Assembly (NCBI RefSeq): GCF_000368085.1
Contig: NZ_KB849239.1
Location: forward strand, 2,704,170 to 2,768,169
Source: Acinetobacter nosocomialis NIPH 2119
GTDB lineage: Bacteria; Pseudomonadota; Gammaproteobacteria; Pseudomonadales; Moraxellaceae
Direction: 5' to 3'
DNA: 64,000 nt
Part shown: positions 56,187 to 64,000 of the stretch, one piece after another
Numbering within the stretch: the stretch's first letter is position 1
How the letters are laid out: each line of letters starts with the position of its first letter
Notes under the pieces: model-generated
Database searches by the model: none
Seen by the model: only the letters and a program-made list of their open reading frames with translations
Told to the model about the DNA's origin: nothing
Position numbers and translations under genes: made by a program

Positions 56187-58278
56187 GCGCTGTGGCTCCT
56201 GTAAGCGTACGATCTGCATTCATTTGGTTTGATGAAACATGACACATGCTATAAGCAATATTATTTAGCGAAATAAATAATCTTTGACGCAAAGTCATAT
56301 CTTCAATATGTGAAGCAAGTTGTTTAAGTTCAAACAAGGTCTGATGAATGTGCTGTACCAATACATCACTTTCATCTTTTTCATTTTCTTTGGCTCTAAA
56401 CAGCTCATCTAAATCTTGTTGCAAACGGCCAATGTGATGAGCTAGTTCTGAAGATGGCTGAAATTGATTTGCTAACTCTTGAAGTCGGCTTAAATCGACA
56501 ATCGCACTTGATTCAACCAATGCTTGATGAATCGATTTTTTAATCTCTTCTGACTGAACCATTTTGGTATTTAAAACACCAACACGGTCTAACATCGCCC
56601 GCAAATGTACTTTGAATTCAATGCCATAAGGTATATAAATCGCTTGACGCATCGCGCGATAATGTAAAGCTAAAATACGGTTTGCACTGGTATCGGGTGA
56701 CATGGCACGTACCACATCTATCACAATGAGAGACACCAATACGCCCATAACCATACCAAATGAGCTGTCTAGGTAAGACACTGCATCCATGCTGTAAGCA
56801 TTGTGCAAGTTCAGACCCATCATGGTGTTAATACCCAGCACCATTCCCACTGGCATGAGTGCTTGATTCGCCATCATAGAAACCGCAAATAAGAACATCG
56901 GCAACAAAACGAGTCCAAGTTCCCAAAATGTAGTGACATGAGGAAAAACACCAAAAGCATAAATAAACACTAAAACAGCCGAAGCCACACTGCCCCATAT
57001 AAAAATACGCAAGACAGGAACAGGGTTATCTAAGGCCGTTAAAATACAAGCAGTTACTGCACCAATCTGTGCCATCATAAATCCAGCTTTCCAGCCAGAG
57101 AGAATCCACACACCAGTCACAATAAATGTAATGAGTACCGCACTAATACCGCCTCTGACGGCTACGCCATGATCTCGGTGCAAACTTGGATATTTAGTCG
57201 TCATTGGGGTAATGTTATCTGGAATCTCTTTATTACCCTGCTTAATGCGTTGCCATAAAACTTTCACAGCTAGAACATTACTAATGAAATGGCGGACATC
57301 CATTTTCATGGCAGCCAATAGCACTTGTTGATGTTCAGAAGCCGAGTCATTTAAGTTCAAAAAATCATTTTCAAACTCGTCAGGTAACTGCAGAATATTT
57401 TCATCAGACATCTGATCTTTTTGTTCAAGAAAATGAATCACATGACCTGAAAGCTGCTTTAATTTGTCTGAATGACTTTCAATAAAATTGAGTTCTTGCA
57501 GTTGTTTAATTCGTTCAGATAAGGCAACCAAGTTCGCAACCACCATCGACATTTGATGGAGCATTTCTTGCAAAGGTTTGGTCATGCCATGCAACTCACC
57601 TTTTTCATAGCTCAAGTGAACTGCTAAAGCATGAATATCGGTGGTATCACGAGTAATAGCAGCCAAAAGCTGTGTATTGTTTTGCTGATGGTCTGCATTT
57701 AACAAATTAGCAAATAGGTTCTCTGTATCTTTGAGTGTCTTAGTTACACGCTGTTTGATTGCCGAACCAATATGCATCGGCAAAATAGTTGCGGACACAA
57801 CCGCACTCGAAATCACCCCAATTGAAATCTCGAGTACACGCGCCAAAGCAATATCAAAAATATTGTACTGATCAATATATGTAATCGCGTTATATGCAAT
57901 CATTGCAGTTGAATAACCCGCCAACATAAATGCATAACTGCGAGGTGTCCGGTCGAGTAAGGATACATAAAGCGCAAAGCCCACCCATAGTGACAACACA
58001 ACCGTAAATATCCACGGCGTATTAATCAAGTGAGGTGTTATTGTTAATGCAACAATGGCACCACCCACCGTACCTAAAACACGATAGACACACTTAGACG
58101 ACACCATACCCGAATAAGGGTTGGCGATAATCAGGACGGTACCGATCGACCACATTGGATTAATCAGGTCTAATTCAAACGAAACAAATAATGCCAACAT
58201 GCCGGCAATAAATGTCTTTATTGCAAAAATTAGATCCAGCTTACTCGGGCGGAAAGCCAGTATTTGCTTTAATAACAT
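56179..58278 (-). CDS. FUSC family aromatic acid exporter-type protein
   Basis: This 699-residue protein has an N-terminal membrane half (from FIAGMLALFVSFELDLINPMWSIGTV), a soluble helical region (about 175-380), a second membrane half (IGAVTACILTALDNPVPVLRIFIWG) and a helical C-terminal domain. This is the layout of FusC/YccS/AaeB proteins that export aromatic acids such as p-hydroxybenzoate and fusaric acid. First gene of the three-gene efflux operon. A 22-bp perfect palindrome sits 26 bp upstream of the start, and the divergent IclR-type gene is the likely regulator. Confidence 0.87.
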   Translation of the reverse strand: MLLKQILAFRPSKLDLIFAIKTFIAGMLALFVSFELDLINPMWSIGTVLIIANPYSGMVSSKCVYRVLGTVGGAIVALTITPHLINTPWIFTVVLSLWVGFALYVSLLDRTPRSYAFMLAGYSTAMIAYNAITYIDQYNIFDIALARVLEISIGVISSAVVSATILPMHIGSAIKQRVTKTLKDTENLFANLLNADHQQNNTQLLAAITRDTTDIHALAVHLSYEKGELHGMTKPLQEMLHQMSMVVANLVALSERIKQLQELNFIESHSDKLKQLSGHVIHFLEQKDQMSDENILQLPDEFENDFLNLNDSASEHQQVLLAAMKMDVRHFISNVLAVKVLWQRIKQGNKEIPDNITPMTTKYPSLHRDHGVAVRGGISAVLITFIVTGVWILSGWKAGFMMAQIGAVTACILTALDNPVPVLRIFIWGSVASAVLVFIYAFGVFPHVTTFWELGLVLLPMFLFAVSMMANQALMPVGMVLGINTMMGLNLHNAYSMDAVSYLDSSFGMVMGVLVSLIVIDVVRAMSPDTSANRILALHYRAMRQAIYIPYGIEFKVHLRAMLDRVGVLNTKMVQSEEIKKSIHQALVESSAIVDLSRLQELANQFQPSSELAHHIGRLQQDLDELFRAKENEKDESDVLVQHIHQTLFELKQLASHIEDMTLRQRLFISLNNIAYSMCHVSSNQMNADRTLTGATAHG

Positions 58279-58303
58279 GAACTCATCTCAAATACAGATT
58301 TGA

Positions 58304-58325
58304 ACTGATGAGCATGCTCATCAGT
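58304..58325. promoter_or_regulatory. 22-bp perfect palindrome upstream of the efflux operon
   Basis: The left half is ACTGATGAGCA and the right half its exact reverse complement TGCTCATCAGT, with no spacer. It lies 26 bp before the FUSC start codon, so it could be an operator or an RNA hairpin at the 5' end of the message. Confidence 0.65.
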
Positions 58326-58619
58326 GTCCATTTGCCTTTTAAAAAGACAACACGACTTTGTCATTTGCCTTATAGACAAATGAGTTAATGAGAGCATCCT
58401 TCAATACAATGATTTTTCCTACATCTCTGCATGATGTACCGAGATGATTTCAGTTTGGCCGCTATTTATACGACCAAGCTTAGGAAAGGAGAGACATCGA
58501 AAAAGTCGGCAGAGTAAACCAATTTCTCGATTAGATATTTTGCTGCACAATTTTTTCAAAATAAAGTGATTTAGTCAACTAAAATATCTTTATTTGATAA
58601 TTTGATATGTTTTTAGTTA

Positions 58620-58631
58620 ATCATATATGAT
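58620..58631. promoter_or_regulatory. 12-bp AT-rich palindrome upstream of the IclR-type gene
   Basis: ATCATATATGAT is perfectly self-complementary and lies 142 bp before the regulator's ATG. Candidate operator; chance occurrence is possible in AT-rich DNA. Confidence 0.35.
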
Positions 58632-58772
58632 GTGTGAATCAAGAGAACTTTTCTGATTCTGAGCGTAAAATATTTAAATCAGGTAGTTATCTTGGAATTG
58701 AGACAAAGCTTCAATTTTTCTGTTATAAGAACTCAAGTGTGACCCATTTATTAAGGATACGAATAAGACATC

Positions 58773-59546
58773 ATGGCAATTTCAAGTTTTGGCAAAATTT
58801 TAACCGTACTGGATTTATTTTCCGTTTCACGACCAGTGATTAATGTCGATATTATTTGCGAAGAACTTGGCTTGTCTAAACCGACCAGCTATCGTTATCT
58901 GAAAGAACTCGTATCAGCCGACTTATTAAAACGTATTAATGGTACTTCTGGCGATTACACTTTAGGCTCAAAAATAGCAGTTCTTGACTATGTATCCAGA
59001 ACAACCGATCCATTAGTTCAAATCAGTACGCCGTTTATGCGTAACATTGTTGAACGCACTGAACTTTGCTGTTTACTCACCTATTTAAATGATGACTACT
59101 GTATTGATATTCATCATGAGATTTTTAAAGATACAGAGCTACTTTCATATGGCCGAGGTTGCCCGCGTCCGATCTATGTTGGAGCATCACCAAAAACAAT
59201 GGTGTCACATTTAAGTAAACAGCGCATGCATGACTATTATCAACGTTTTCAACATGAGTTATCACAGTCAGGTTTTGCTCTGGATGAACCTAGCTTTATT
59301 CAACGTATGCGTAAAATAAAAAAACAAGGCTTCTATTTCTCACAAGGTGAGATTGACCCGAATGTTTCAGGACTTGCTGTACCCGTTCGTTTTTCAAGTA
59401 AAGAAGTTCCATTAGCTTTAACACTAGTCGCATCAAAAAATCGCTTTGATTTTTTAAATATTGAAAAACTCATTGAAATTTTGCAAGAAAATGCTGCCTT
59501 AATAGAACAGCGCTTTATGGAACTTTCCGAAAAAGGCGAGATCTAA
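58773..59546 (+). CDS. IclR-family transcriptional regulator
   Basis: This 257-residue regulator has an N-terminal winged helix (ILTVLDLFSVSRPVINVDIICEELGLSKPTSYRYLKEL in parts, about 8-60) and a C-terminal GAF-like effector domain (CLLTYLNDDYCIDIHHEI, GASPKTMVSHLS, RMRKIKKQGFYFSQGEIDPNVSGLAVPV). It is divergent from the FUSC efflux operon. IclR proteins usually act on aromatic or small acid metabolism, which would suit the exporter. Terminator at 59689-59719. Family certain, target inferred. Confidence 0.85.
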   Translation: MAISSFGKILTVLDLFSVSRPVINVDIICEELGLSKPTSYRYLKELVSADLLKRINGTSGDYTLGSKIAVLDYVSRTTDPLVQISTPFMRNIVERTELCCLLTYLNDDYCIDIHHEIFKDTELLSYGRGCPRPIYVGASPKTMVSHLSKQRMHDYYQRFQHELSQSGFALDEPSFIQRMRKIKKQGFYFSQGEIDPNVSGLAVPVRFSSKEVPLALTLVASKNRFDFLNIEKLIEILQENAALIEQRFMELSEKGEI

Positions 59547-59630
59547 AATAATATTTTTGATAATTTAAAGTTTTCTTACACTTTGAAGCATTGAAAATAT
59601 CCAAATATTCTCATATTATGATTTTAGCAC

Positions 59631-59667
59631 CTATTGATGATTCTTTTCATCAGCAGCTCATCAATAG
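59631..59667. repeat. Inverted repeat after the IclR-type gene
   Basis: CTATTGATGA (59631-59640) is the exact reverse complement of TCATCAATAG (59658-59667), with a 17-bp loop that itself can fold. It precedes the terminator by 22 bp. Confidence 0.5.
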
Positions 59668-59688
59668 AAGGCTCTCCCTCAGAGGAAT

Positions 59689-59719
59689 AAGCTCATGCTG
59701 CCATCATGGGCTTTTTTCT
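59689..59719 (+). terminator. Terminator of the IclR-type gene
   Basis: AAGCTCATG (59689-59697) pairs with CATGGGCTT (59705-59713) with one G-U pair, loop of 7 nt, followed by TTTTTT. Confidence 0.75.
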
Positions 59720-59741
59720 TGCCCAATTTTTAGTATAAAAC

Positions 59742-60353
59742 TTATGAAAATTTGAACTGACGGAATGTCAGATTAATACGCGGTTGTAAAATCTTTGTAG
59801 AACGATTTAAACGGTGTTGCCAATATTGTTGAGTCTCACCACGCATCACAATAAGTTGACCCGGTTGTAACCACATCTCAACTTTTTCCTTGGTTTGAAT
59901 ATGTCTAAAAGAGAACTTCCGTGTTGCTCCAAAACTTAAAGAAGCAATTGTAGTAGTTCTAGCTAAAGACACATCCGAATCACTATGCCAAGCCATACCT
60001 TGTGTTCCGTCTTCATAAAGATTTGCCAAGCAAGAGTTAAATTTTTCTGAAAGAATCTGCTCGACTTGCTGCTTTAGCTTGGCAAGTGCTCTGTCCCACG
60101 GCAAAGAATCACGGAAAACACCAGAATATTTATATCGATAATGCTCATCTCCATACCAAGCAACCTTGCGGGGTGTAATAAAGTGCTTGCCATATAGCTT
60201 CGCTTCATCATGTCGCCATGCCAAATGGTGGTACAAATAATGAAAATATTGTTCGGCTTCTTCCGTACTTAAAATACATCCATAATCCTGAACCTCACCT
60301 TCATAAGGCAATAAGTTTGAACAAGGCTCCGGAGAAAATAAATCTAGTGTCAT
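59742..60353 (-). CDS. alkB: Alpha-ketoglutarate-dependent DNA repair dioxygenase AlkB-type
   Basis: This 203-residue Fe(II)/2-oxoglutarate enzyme removes alkyl groups (1-methyladenine, 3-methylcytosine). The iron ligands lie in AWHSDSDV (His, Asp) and the distal His in QHRLN; the 2-oxoglutarate Arg residues are in RSTKILQPRINLTFR. The sequence is of the AlkB2/AlkB3-like clade rather than the E. coli AlkB type. Start overlaps the end of the ada-like gene by 4 bp (ATGA), so the two are co-translated, as for an adaptive response operon. Confidence 0.92.
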   Translation of the reverse strand: MTLDLFSPEPCSNLLPYEGEVQDYGCILSTEEAEQYFHYLYHHLAWRHDEAKLYGKHFITPRKVAWYGDEHYRYKYSGVFRDSLPWDRALAKLKQQVEQILSEKFNSCLANLYEDGTQGMAWHSDSDVSLARTTTIASLSFGATRKFSFRHIQTKEKVEMWLQPGQLIVMRGETQQYWQHRLNRSTKILQPRINLTFRQFKFS

Positions 60354-61204
60354 GCAATCTCCCCTTGCTGCTTAGCCATTTCCCAAGCTAACAATGCCAG
60401 TTTACGCCCTTTTTGCCAATGGTACTCACCGACCATTCCTGTTGCACGAATGACTCGATGACACGGAATTAAATACGCAATCGGATTTTGGCCAATTGCC
60501 GTAGCGACTGCTCTGACTGCTTTAGGTTTTCCAATTTGATCAGCAATATCTTGGTAAGTACGTAGCTGTCCTTCGGGAATAGTAAGTAATGCTTCCCACA
60601 CTTGAAGCTGAAATGGTGTTCCTGCAAGATTAAGCGGTAATTTCTGCTGTAAGTGTTCTGAAAAATCTTGTCTAAACCACTGTGCAATTTGCTGATGCCA
60701 AATCGGAGAGTGATTTCTTAGTTGAGCTTTCGGAAAGTATTGTTTAATGATGTCTTGAATATTTTCACGACTATCAACAAAGCGAACAGAACAAATCCCT
60801 TTCTCACTACTTACTACTAATAAATCACCAAATGGGCTTGTTTCAACTGAATAATTCAGTTCAACCCCATCACCTTGCTGCTTGTATTCACCTGGGGTCA
60901 TCCCCTCAAGCTGAATAAACAAATCATGTAAACGACCCGTACCCGATAGTCCAGTATTTAAAGCAGTATCTAATAAGCTACGTTGCTGTATTAAATAATA
61001 CTTTGCCTGCTGCAAGCTCATATATTGCACAAACTTTTTAGGGCTAATGCCTACCCATTCCTGAAACTGCCGCTGGATATAACTTGGACTTAAATCCATA
61101 TATTTAGCGACATCTTCTAAGCTTGGTTGCTGGTCTAGATGTTCATATAAATATTCAATAATTGTGGCAATCACAGCAAATTGCCGAGAAGAAAGCATTT
61201 GCAT
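60350..61204 (-). CDS. Ada-like AraC regulator/methylated-DNA-cysteine methyltransferase, lacking the N-terminal Ada domain
   Basis: This 284-residue protein has an N-terminal AraC-type helix-turn-helix region (about 5-105, VAKYMDLSPSYIQRQFQEWVG) and a C-terminal methyltransferase domain with PCHRVIRATGMVGEYHW, where the Cys accepts the alkyl group from O6-alkylguanine. The N-terminal zinc domain of E. coli Ada, which takes methyl groups from phosphotriesters and switches the protein on, is absent. Thus induction by phosphotriester methylation is not available. Operon with alkB. Confidence 0.88.
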   Translation of the reverse strand: MQMLSSRQFAVIATIIEYLYEHLDQQPSLEDVAKYMDLSPSYIQRQFQEWVGISPKKFVQYMSLQQAKYYLIQQRSLLDTALNTGLSGTGRLHDLFIQLEGMTPGEYKQQGDGVELNYSVETSPFGDLLVVSSEKGICSVRFVDSRENIQDIIKQYFPKAQLRNHSPIWHQQIAQWFRQDFSEHLQQKLPLNLAGTPFQLQVWEALLTIPEGQLRTYQDIADQIGKPKAVRAVATAIGQNPIAYLIPCHRVIRATGMVGEYHWQKGRKLALLAWEMAKQQGEIA

Positions 61205-61283
61205 CTGTCACCTCCTTAGCACTTAATCTTACTTTAAAGTAGCCAAAGTCTTATGACGACCCGATTCTTGCACTCTTCAAAAA

Positions 61284-61313
61284 TAAAAAAAGCCTTTCGT
61301 TATAGAAAGGCTT
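61284..61313 (-). terminator. Terminator of pgsA
   Basis: AAGCCTTTC (61290-61298) pairs with GAAAGGCTT (61305-61313), loop GTTATA. The minus strand continues with TTTTTTTATTTTT. Confidence 0.88.
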
Positions 61314-61330
61314 AATCATTCAACCTGACA

Positions 61331-61918
61331 TTAGGGTTGTTTTAGATATGGCCACGCTGCTTTTAAATAAATAAACATTGACCATAAAGTGAGAATCACA
61401 GCGGTATATAACAAAGCATAAGCCAGCATTTCTAAAGGCTGCCAATTCAGTAGAAATACACTAATCGCAATCATTTGAAATGCGGTCTTATATTTACCTA
61501 CAGTTGACACTGCTACACTGGTTCGTGCACCGAGCTCTGCCATCCACTCACGTAAAGCAGACACGGTAATTTCCCGTGAAATAATAACAATTGCAGCAAA
61601 AGCCATCGCAATTGTCGGTTTCCACTGCACTAAAACAATAAGTGCAGCTGCCACCATAAGTTTGTCTGCAACTGGGTCTAAGAATCGGCCAAATGCTGAA
61701 GTCTGGTTCAAAGTTCGTGCTAAGTAGCCATCAAACCAGTCAGTTACGGCAGCCAGCACAAAAATAGCCGTCAAGATAATATGACGCGTCATACTTCCTA
61801 CGTGCTCACCAATACCTATTGCAGGCGGCCAATATGCAATCACCAAAAATACAGGAATAAGCGCGATACGCGCCAAAGTTAGGATATTTGGGATATTCAG
61901 GATTCGCCCTGTGGTCAT
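61331..61918 (-). CDS. pgsA: CDP-diacylglycerol-glycerol-3-phosphate 3-phosphatidyltransferase
   Basis: This membrane enzyme makes phosphatidylglycerol phosphate. The CDP-alcohol phosphotransferase motif reads DWFDGYLARTLNQTSAFGRF then LDPVADK, with all acidic residues kept. It starts NIPNILTLARIALIPVFL, as in the family. I choose ATG 61918 (195 residues) because MTTGRILNIPN matches the family N-terminus; the frame opens 19 codons earlier. uvrC is two genes upstream on the same strand, a neighbourhood seen in many gammaproteobacteria. Confidence 0.93.
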   Translation of the reverse strand: MTTGRILNIPNILTLARIALIPVFLVIAYWPPAIGIGEHVGSMTRHIILTAIFVLAAVTDWFDGYLARTLNQTSAFGRFLDPVADKLMVAAALIVLVQWKPTIAMAFAAIVIISREITVSALREWMAELGARTSVAVSTVGKYKTAFQMIAISVFLLNWQPLEMLAYALLYTAVILTLWSMFIYLKAAWPYLKQP

Positions 61919-62036
61919 AAACACCGCCAATTTAGTCTTCACGCATCTTTTAACAGACAACGACACATACTTCAATATTGTATCTATCTGTAACAGCCAC
62001 TTTATACGAAATATGTGAATCGAGAAAGTAGATTAC

Positions 62037-62831
62037 TTAGGTAAATACCGTAACAGTTTGCCGCAAGATTGCAATTAAATGATCATTTTGATCCCAAAGA
62101 TATGCATATTCTGTGGAATAACCCTCAGCCGCATATTCAGTCGTGACTTTATATTTAAACCAGTCGCACAACTGATGCTGAACTGGATGAACATAAGTAA
62201 TGTGCCATGTTAAAGAGCTTGCTGGCGCAACTTGCTTAAACATTGGCAATACACCCGGCGGCCAAATATCCATAAGCACAATCAAATCAGGTAATGTCAT
62301 TTGACGATTTTCATGTTGTTCTGGTGAGAACCTTGACCAACCACCAAAGTCAGGATGCCCACTTGCCGTTACCGGATAATTACCCTCAGCCCAACAGACT
62401 TCAAAATGCTGAAAGCATTCCGGCATATGTTTCGCAAAAGGAATGACGGTTAAATTTTCTGGTTGTACATAAGCAGGTGCTATGGGTTCTTGTTTTACCT
62501 CAATACTCGACACACGAGACACGCCAAAACTTGCAACCAAAATCGTTTGTACTGCATTATCTTGCCATAACCGCGCTTCAAGCGTAGTGACTGACTTTCC
62601 TTCTCTTAAAACTTCAATAGTCAATCGGGCAGCGCCTTGTTGTACAGGGCCTACAAAAGTAACACTACAACTTAATAACCTTTTATTTGAATCTTGAATA
62701 TAGGAACATGCCTTTTGCATTAATAATCCAGCAACAAGGCCACCAAAAACGGTGCGGCCCTGTAACCATCCTGCGGGTATATCAATCCATTCATTTTGTT
62801 TTACATCTTCCCATAGTTGTAATAACGACAT
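62037..62831 (-). CDS. Acyl-CoA thioesterase, double hot-dog (TesB-like)
   Basis: This 264-residue protein has two hot-dog halves. The N-terminal half has WLQGRTVFGGLVAGLLMQKA and VTFVGPVQQGAARLTIEVLREGKSVTTLEARLWQD (in parts); the C-terminal half has LPDLIVLMDIWPPGVLP and SLTWHITYVHP. It hydrolyses medium- or long-chain acyl-CoA in its relatives. A 14-bp TetR-type palindrome lies 60 bp upstream of the start (62891-62904), so the gene is probably under control of a lipid- or acyl-CoA-sensing TetR protein. Confidence 0.82.
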   Translation of the reverse strand: MSLLQLWEDVKQNEWIDIPAGWLQGRTVFGGLVAGLLMQKACSYIQDSNKRLLSCSVTFVGPVQQGAARLTIEVLREGKSVTTLEARLWQDNAVQTILVASFGVSRVSSIEVKQEPIAPAYVQPENLTVIPFAKHMPECFQHFEVCWAEGNYPVTASGHPDFGGWSRFSPEQHENRQMTLPDLIVLMDIWPPGVLPMFKQVAPASSLTWHITYVHPVQHQLCDWFKYKVTTEYAAEGYSTEYAYLWDQNDHLIAILRQTVTVFT

Positions 62832-62890
62832 TCCTATCCCTAAATCATGCGCGTGATAAGGAAATATCTTTCATTATTTTGAATGGTATG

Positions 62891-62904
62891 TGAATGATCA
62901 TTCA
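62891..62904. promoter_or_regulatory. 14-bp palindrome of the TetR-operator type upstream of the thioesterase
   Basis: TGAATGATCATTCA is a perfect palindrome. The half-site GAATG/CATTC is common in TetR-family operators. It lies between uvrC and the thioesterase start, 60 bp from the latter, in about the -35 to -10 region. Confidence 0.6.
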
Positions 62905-62951
62905 GCTATTAATTTACGAGCGCTTTTGTCACTCACATAAATAAGACATGA

Positions 62952-64000
62952 CTACTCATGCAAAATTTTATAAATCGTTCTTGCCATCACTTCACCCAAG
63001 CCCGGCACGACTGTCAGTTCTTTTTCAGATGCTTTTAACACACCTTGAATTCCACCAAAATGTGTTAATAAATCTCGACGGCGTTTAGGTCCTAGGCCCG
63101 GAATTGCTTCTAAAACTGAAGTACTACGGCGTTTATCGCGTTTAGCGCGGTGTTTAGTAATGGCAAAACGGTGAGCTTCATCACGTACCTGTTGAATCAA
63201 ATGTAGTGCCTTGTTATCTTCAGGTAACTGGATTTTTGTGCCATCAGTAAAATGAAGCGTTTCAAGGCCCGGTTTACGTCCCTCACCTTTTGAAACACCA
63301 ATCATGAAAGCATCAAGTCCAAGATCTTGCATAACTTCCATGGCCATATGGAGCTGGCCTTTACCACCATCAATTAAAAGTAAATCCGGCAACATTGCCT
63401 TTTTATAACGACGTGTTAAAGCTTGTCGCATCGCAGCGTAATCATCGCCTGCGGTAATATCTTGAATGGCAAATTGTCGATAATCCCGTTTACGTGCACC
63501 GCCTTGGTCAAACACCACACACGATGCAATCGGTGCTTCACCCATGGTATGGCTAATATCAAAACACTCAATACGATCGATCGGACGGCCAACTACCTGC
63601 TCAAGCTGGTGGAAACGCTCATTAAGTTCTAAATGATTACTCAACTGTCCTTTAATCGCATGCTGAACATTCATTTCGGCAAGTTCTAACCATTCAGCAC
63701 GTGTTTCTCGTACATTACTCTTAATTTGAACTTTCTTTCCAAACTGCTGTGCTAAGGCTTCTTCCAATTCTTTACGGTCAGGTAAAGCAGTATTTACAAT
63801 CAGTTCGCTTGGGACTTCATCGGCAACCTGAAAGTAAAAGTTTGCCATAAAGTCACTTAGCATTTGCCCGAGGTCATCCCCTAACATATCAGGGAAATAA
63901 CTTTTGCCGCCTAACATACGACCATTACGCACATGCATAATCTGCACACATGTCACACCAGCCTGATAGGCAATGGCTAAAATATCCGCCTCACCTTTCA
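62952..64000 (-). CDS. uvrC: Excinuclease ABC subunit C (5' part outside the window)
   Basis: Frame is open to the right edge ([22 protein letters not shown]), so only the C-terminal 349 residues are here. It includes part of the central region, the C-terminal RNase H-like endonuclease domain ([49 protein letters not shown]) and the tandem helix-hairpin-helix ([18 protein letters not shown] and [13 protein letters not shown]). UvrC cuts both sides of a lesion in nucleotide excision repair. Confidence 0.95.
   Translation of the reverse strand, partial: KGEADILAIAYQAGVTCVQIMHVRNGRMLGGKSYFPDMLGDDLGQMLSDFMANFYFQVADEVPSELIVNTALPDRKELEEALAQQFGKKVQIKSNVRETRAEWLELAEMNVQHAIKGQLSNHLELNERFHQLEQVVGRPIDRIECFDISHTMGEAPIASCVVFDQGGARKRDYRQFAIQDITAGDDYAAMRQALTRRYKKAMLPDLLLIDGGKGQLHMAMEVMQDLGLDAFMIGVSKGEGRKPGLETLHFTDGTKIQLPEDNKALHLIQQVRDEAHRFAITKHRAKRDKRRSTSVLEAIPGLGPKRRRDLLTHFGGIQGVLKASEKELTVVPGLGEVMARTIYKILHE

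Larger units (their letters stand above)
58279..58772. other. Divergent control region of the efflux operon and the IclR-type gene
   Basis: No credible gene. It holds a 22-bp perfect palindrome (58304-58325), a repeated CATTTGCCTT (58329-58338 and 58362-58371), a TCATTTG/CAAATGA inverted repeat (58361-58367, 58377-58383), a TTAGT/ACTAA dyad near 58572 and a perfect 12-bp palindrome ATCATATATGAT (58620-58631). A 69-codon GTG frame (58634-58843) overlaps the regulator and looks like chance. Confidence 0.6.

Noticed and set aside
58634..58843. 69-codon GTG frame upstream of the IclR-type gene
   Set aside because: Overlaps the regulator's start in another frame, has no Shine-Dalgarno and no recognisable domain.

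Overview
The window is a piece of a gammaproteobacterial chromosome, most likely Acinetobacter (A. baumannii/calcoaceticus complex). This rests on AT-rich DNA with AT-biased third positions, the polyphosphate:AMP phosphotransferase (Pap) type first described from Acinetobacter, an FFLEELY-type protein, the pilB-pilC-pilD-coaE block and a CbpA/CbpM pair. The species is inference, because no 16S or search was available. No insertion sequence, prophage, CRISPR array or integron was seen. Apart from one broken gene (VOC family, 25954-26351), everything looks like intact chromosomal backbone.

Layout. 1-1117: 3' end of cbpA, then cbpM and a structured intergenic block. 1206-5232: on the minus strand, rpsO, pnp and a CorA-type transporter, with an rpsO promoter and leader hairpins. 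5329-6627: a serine hydrolase, followed by about 700 bp without a gene. 7345-16542: recC-recB-recD (minus), with six DnaA-box-like 9-mers at exact 12-bp spacing between recB and recD. 16714-20168: a small membrane-associated protein, an MHS-type transporter, and pap. 20378-24493: an FFLEELY-type protein, then ubiE-ubiJ-ubiB for ubiquinone. 24614-30205: a flavin monooxygenase, the broken VOC gene, hisIE, and a helicase/AAA-ATPase gene pair. 30520-36764: a six-gene Mrp-type Na+/H+ antiporter operon with subunits A and B fused. 36821-42061: rimP-nusA-infB-rbfA (minus). 42194-43751: tpiA-secG-tRNA-Leu(GAG) and two identical initiator tRNA-Met genes (minus). 44042-48466: pilB-pilC-pilD-coaE. 48463-51977: an EamA transporter, rlmB, ppnP and a TPR/glycosyltransferase-like gene (all minus). 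52092-54880: recN, yqgE and ruvX. 54939-59546: a FUSC/DUF1656/membrane-fusion efflux set, divergent from an IclR-type regulator. 59742-64000: alkB with an ada-like gene, pgsA, a thioesterase and the 3' part of uvrC (all minus).

How the genes fit together. DNA repair is heavily represented: RecBCD, RecN, UvrC, AlkB/Ada, RuvX and an Fbh1-like helicase. The translation-apparatus cluster that E. coli keeps contiguous (metY-rimP-nusA-infB-rbfA-truB-rpsO-pnp) is here in two same-strand parts about 32 kb apart, with truB not in the window. The type IV pilus assembly genes are followed directly by coaE.

The less ordinary signals are regulatory or structural: the 12-bp-phased DnaA-box array, a long hairpin in the pnp leader, perfect palindromes of 22 bp (58304-58325) and 14 bp (62891-62904) at efflux and thioesterase promoters, a nested hairpin block after cbpM, and a helicase/ATPase pair of unknown role. 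I found no convincing complete new defence or mobile system.
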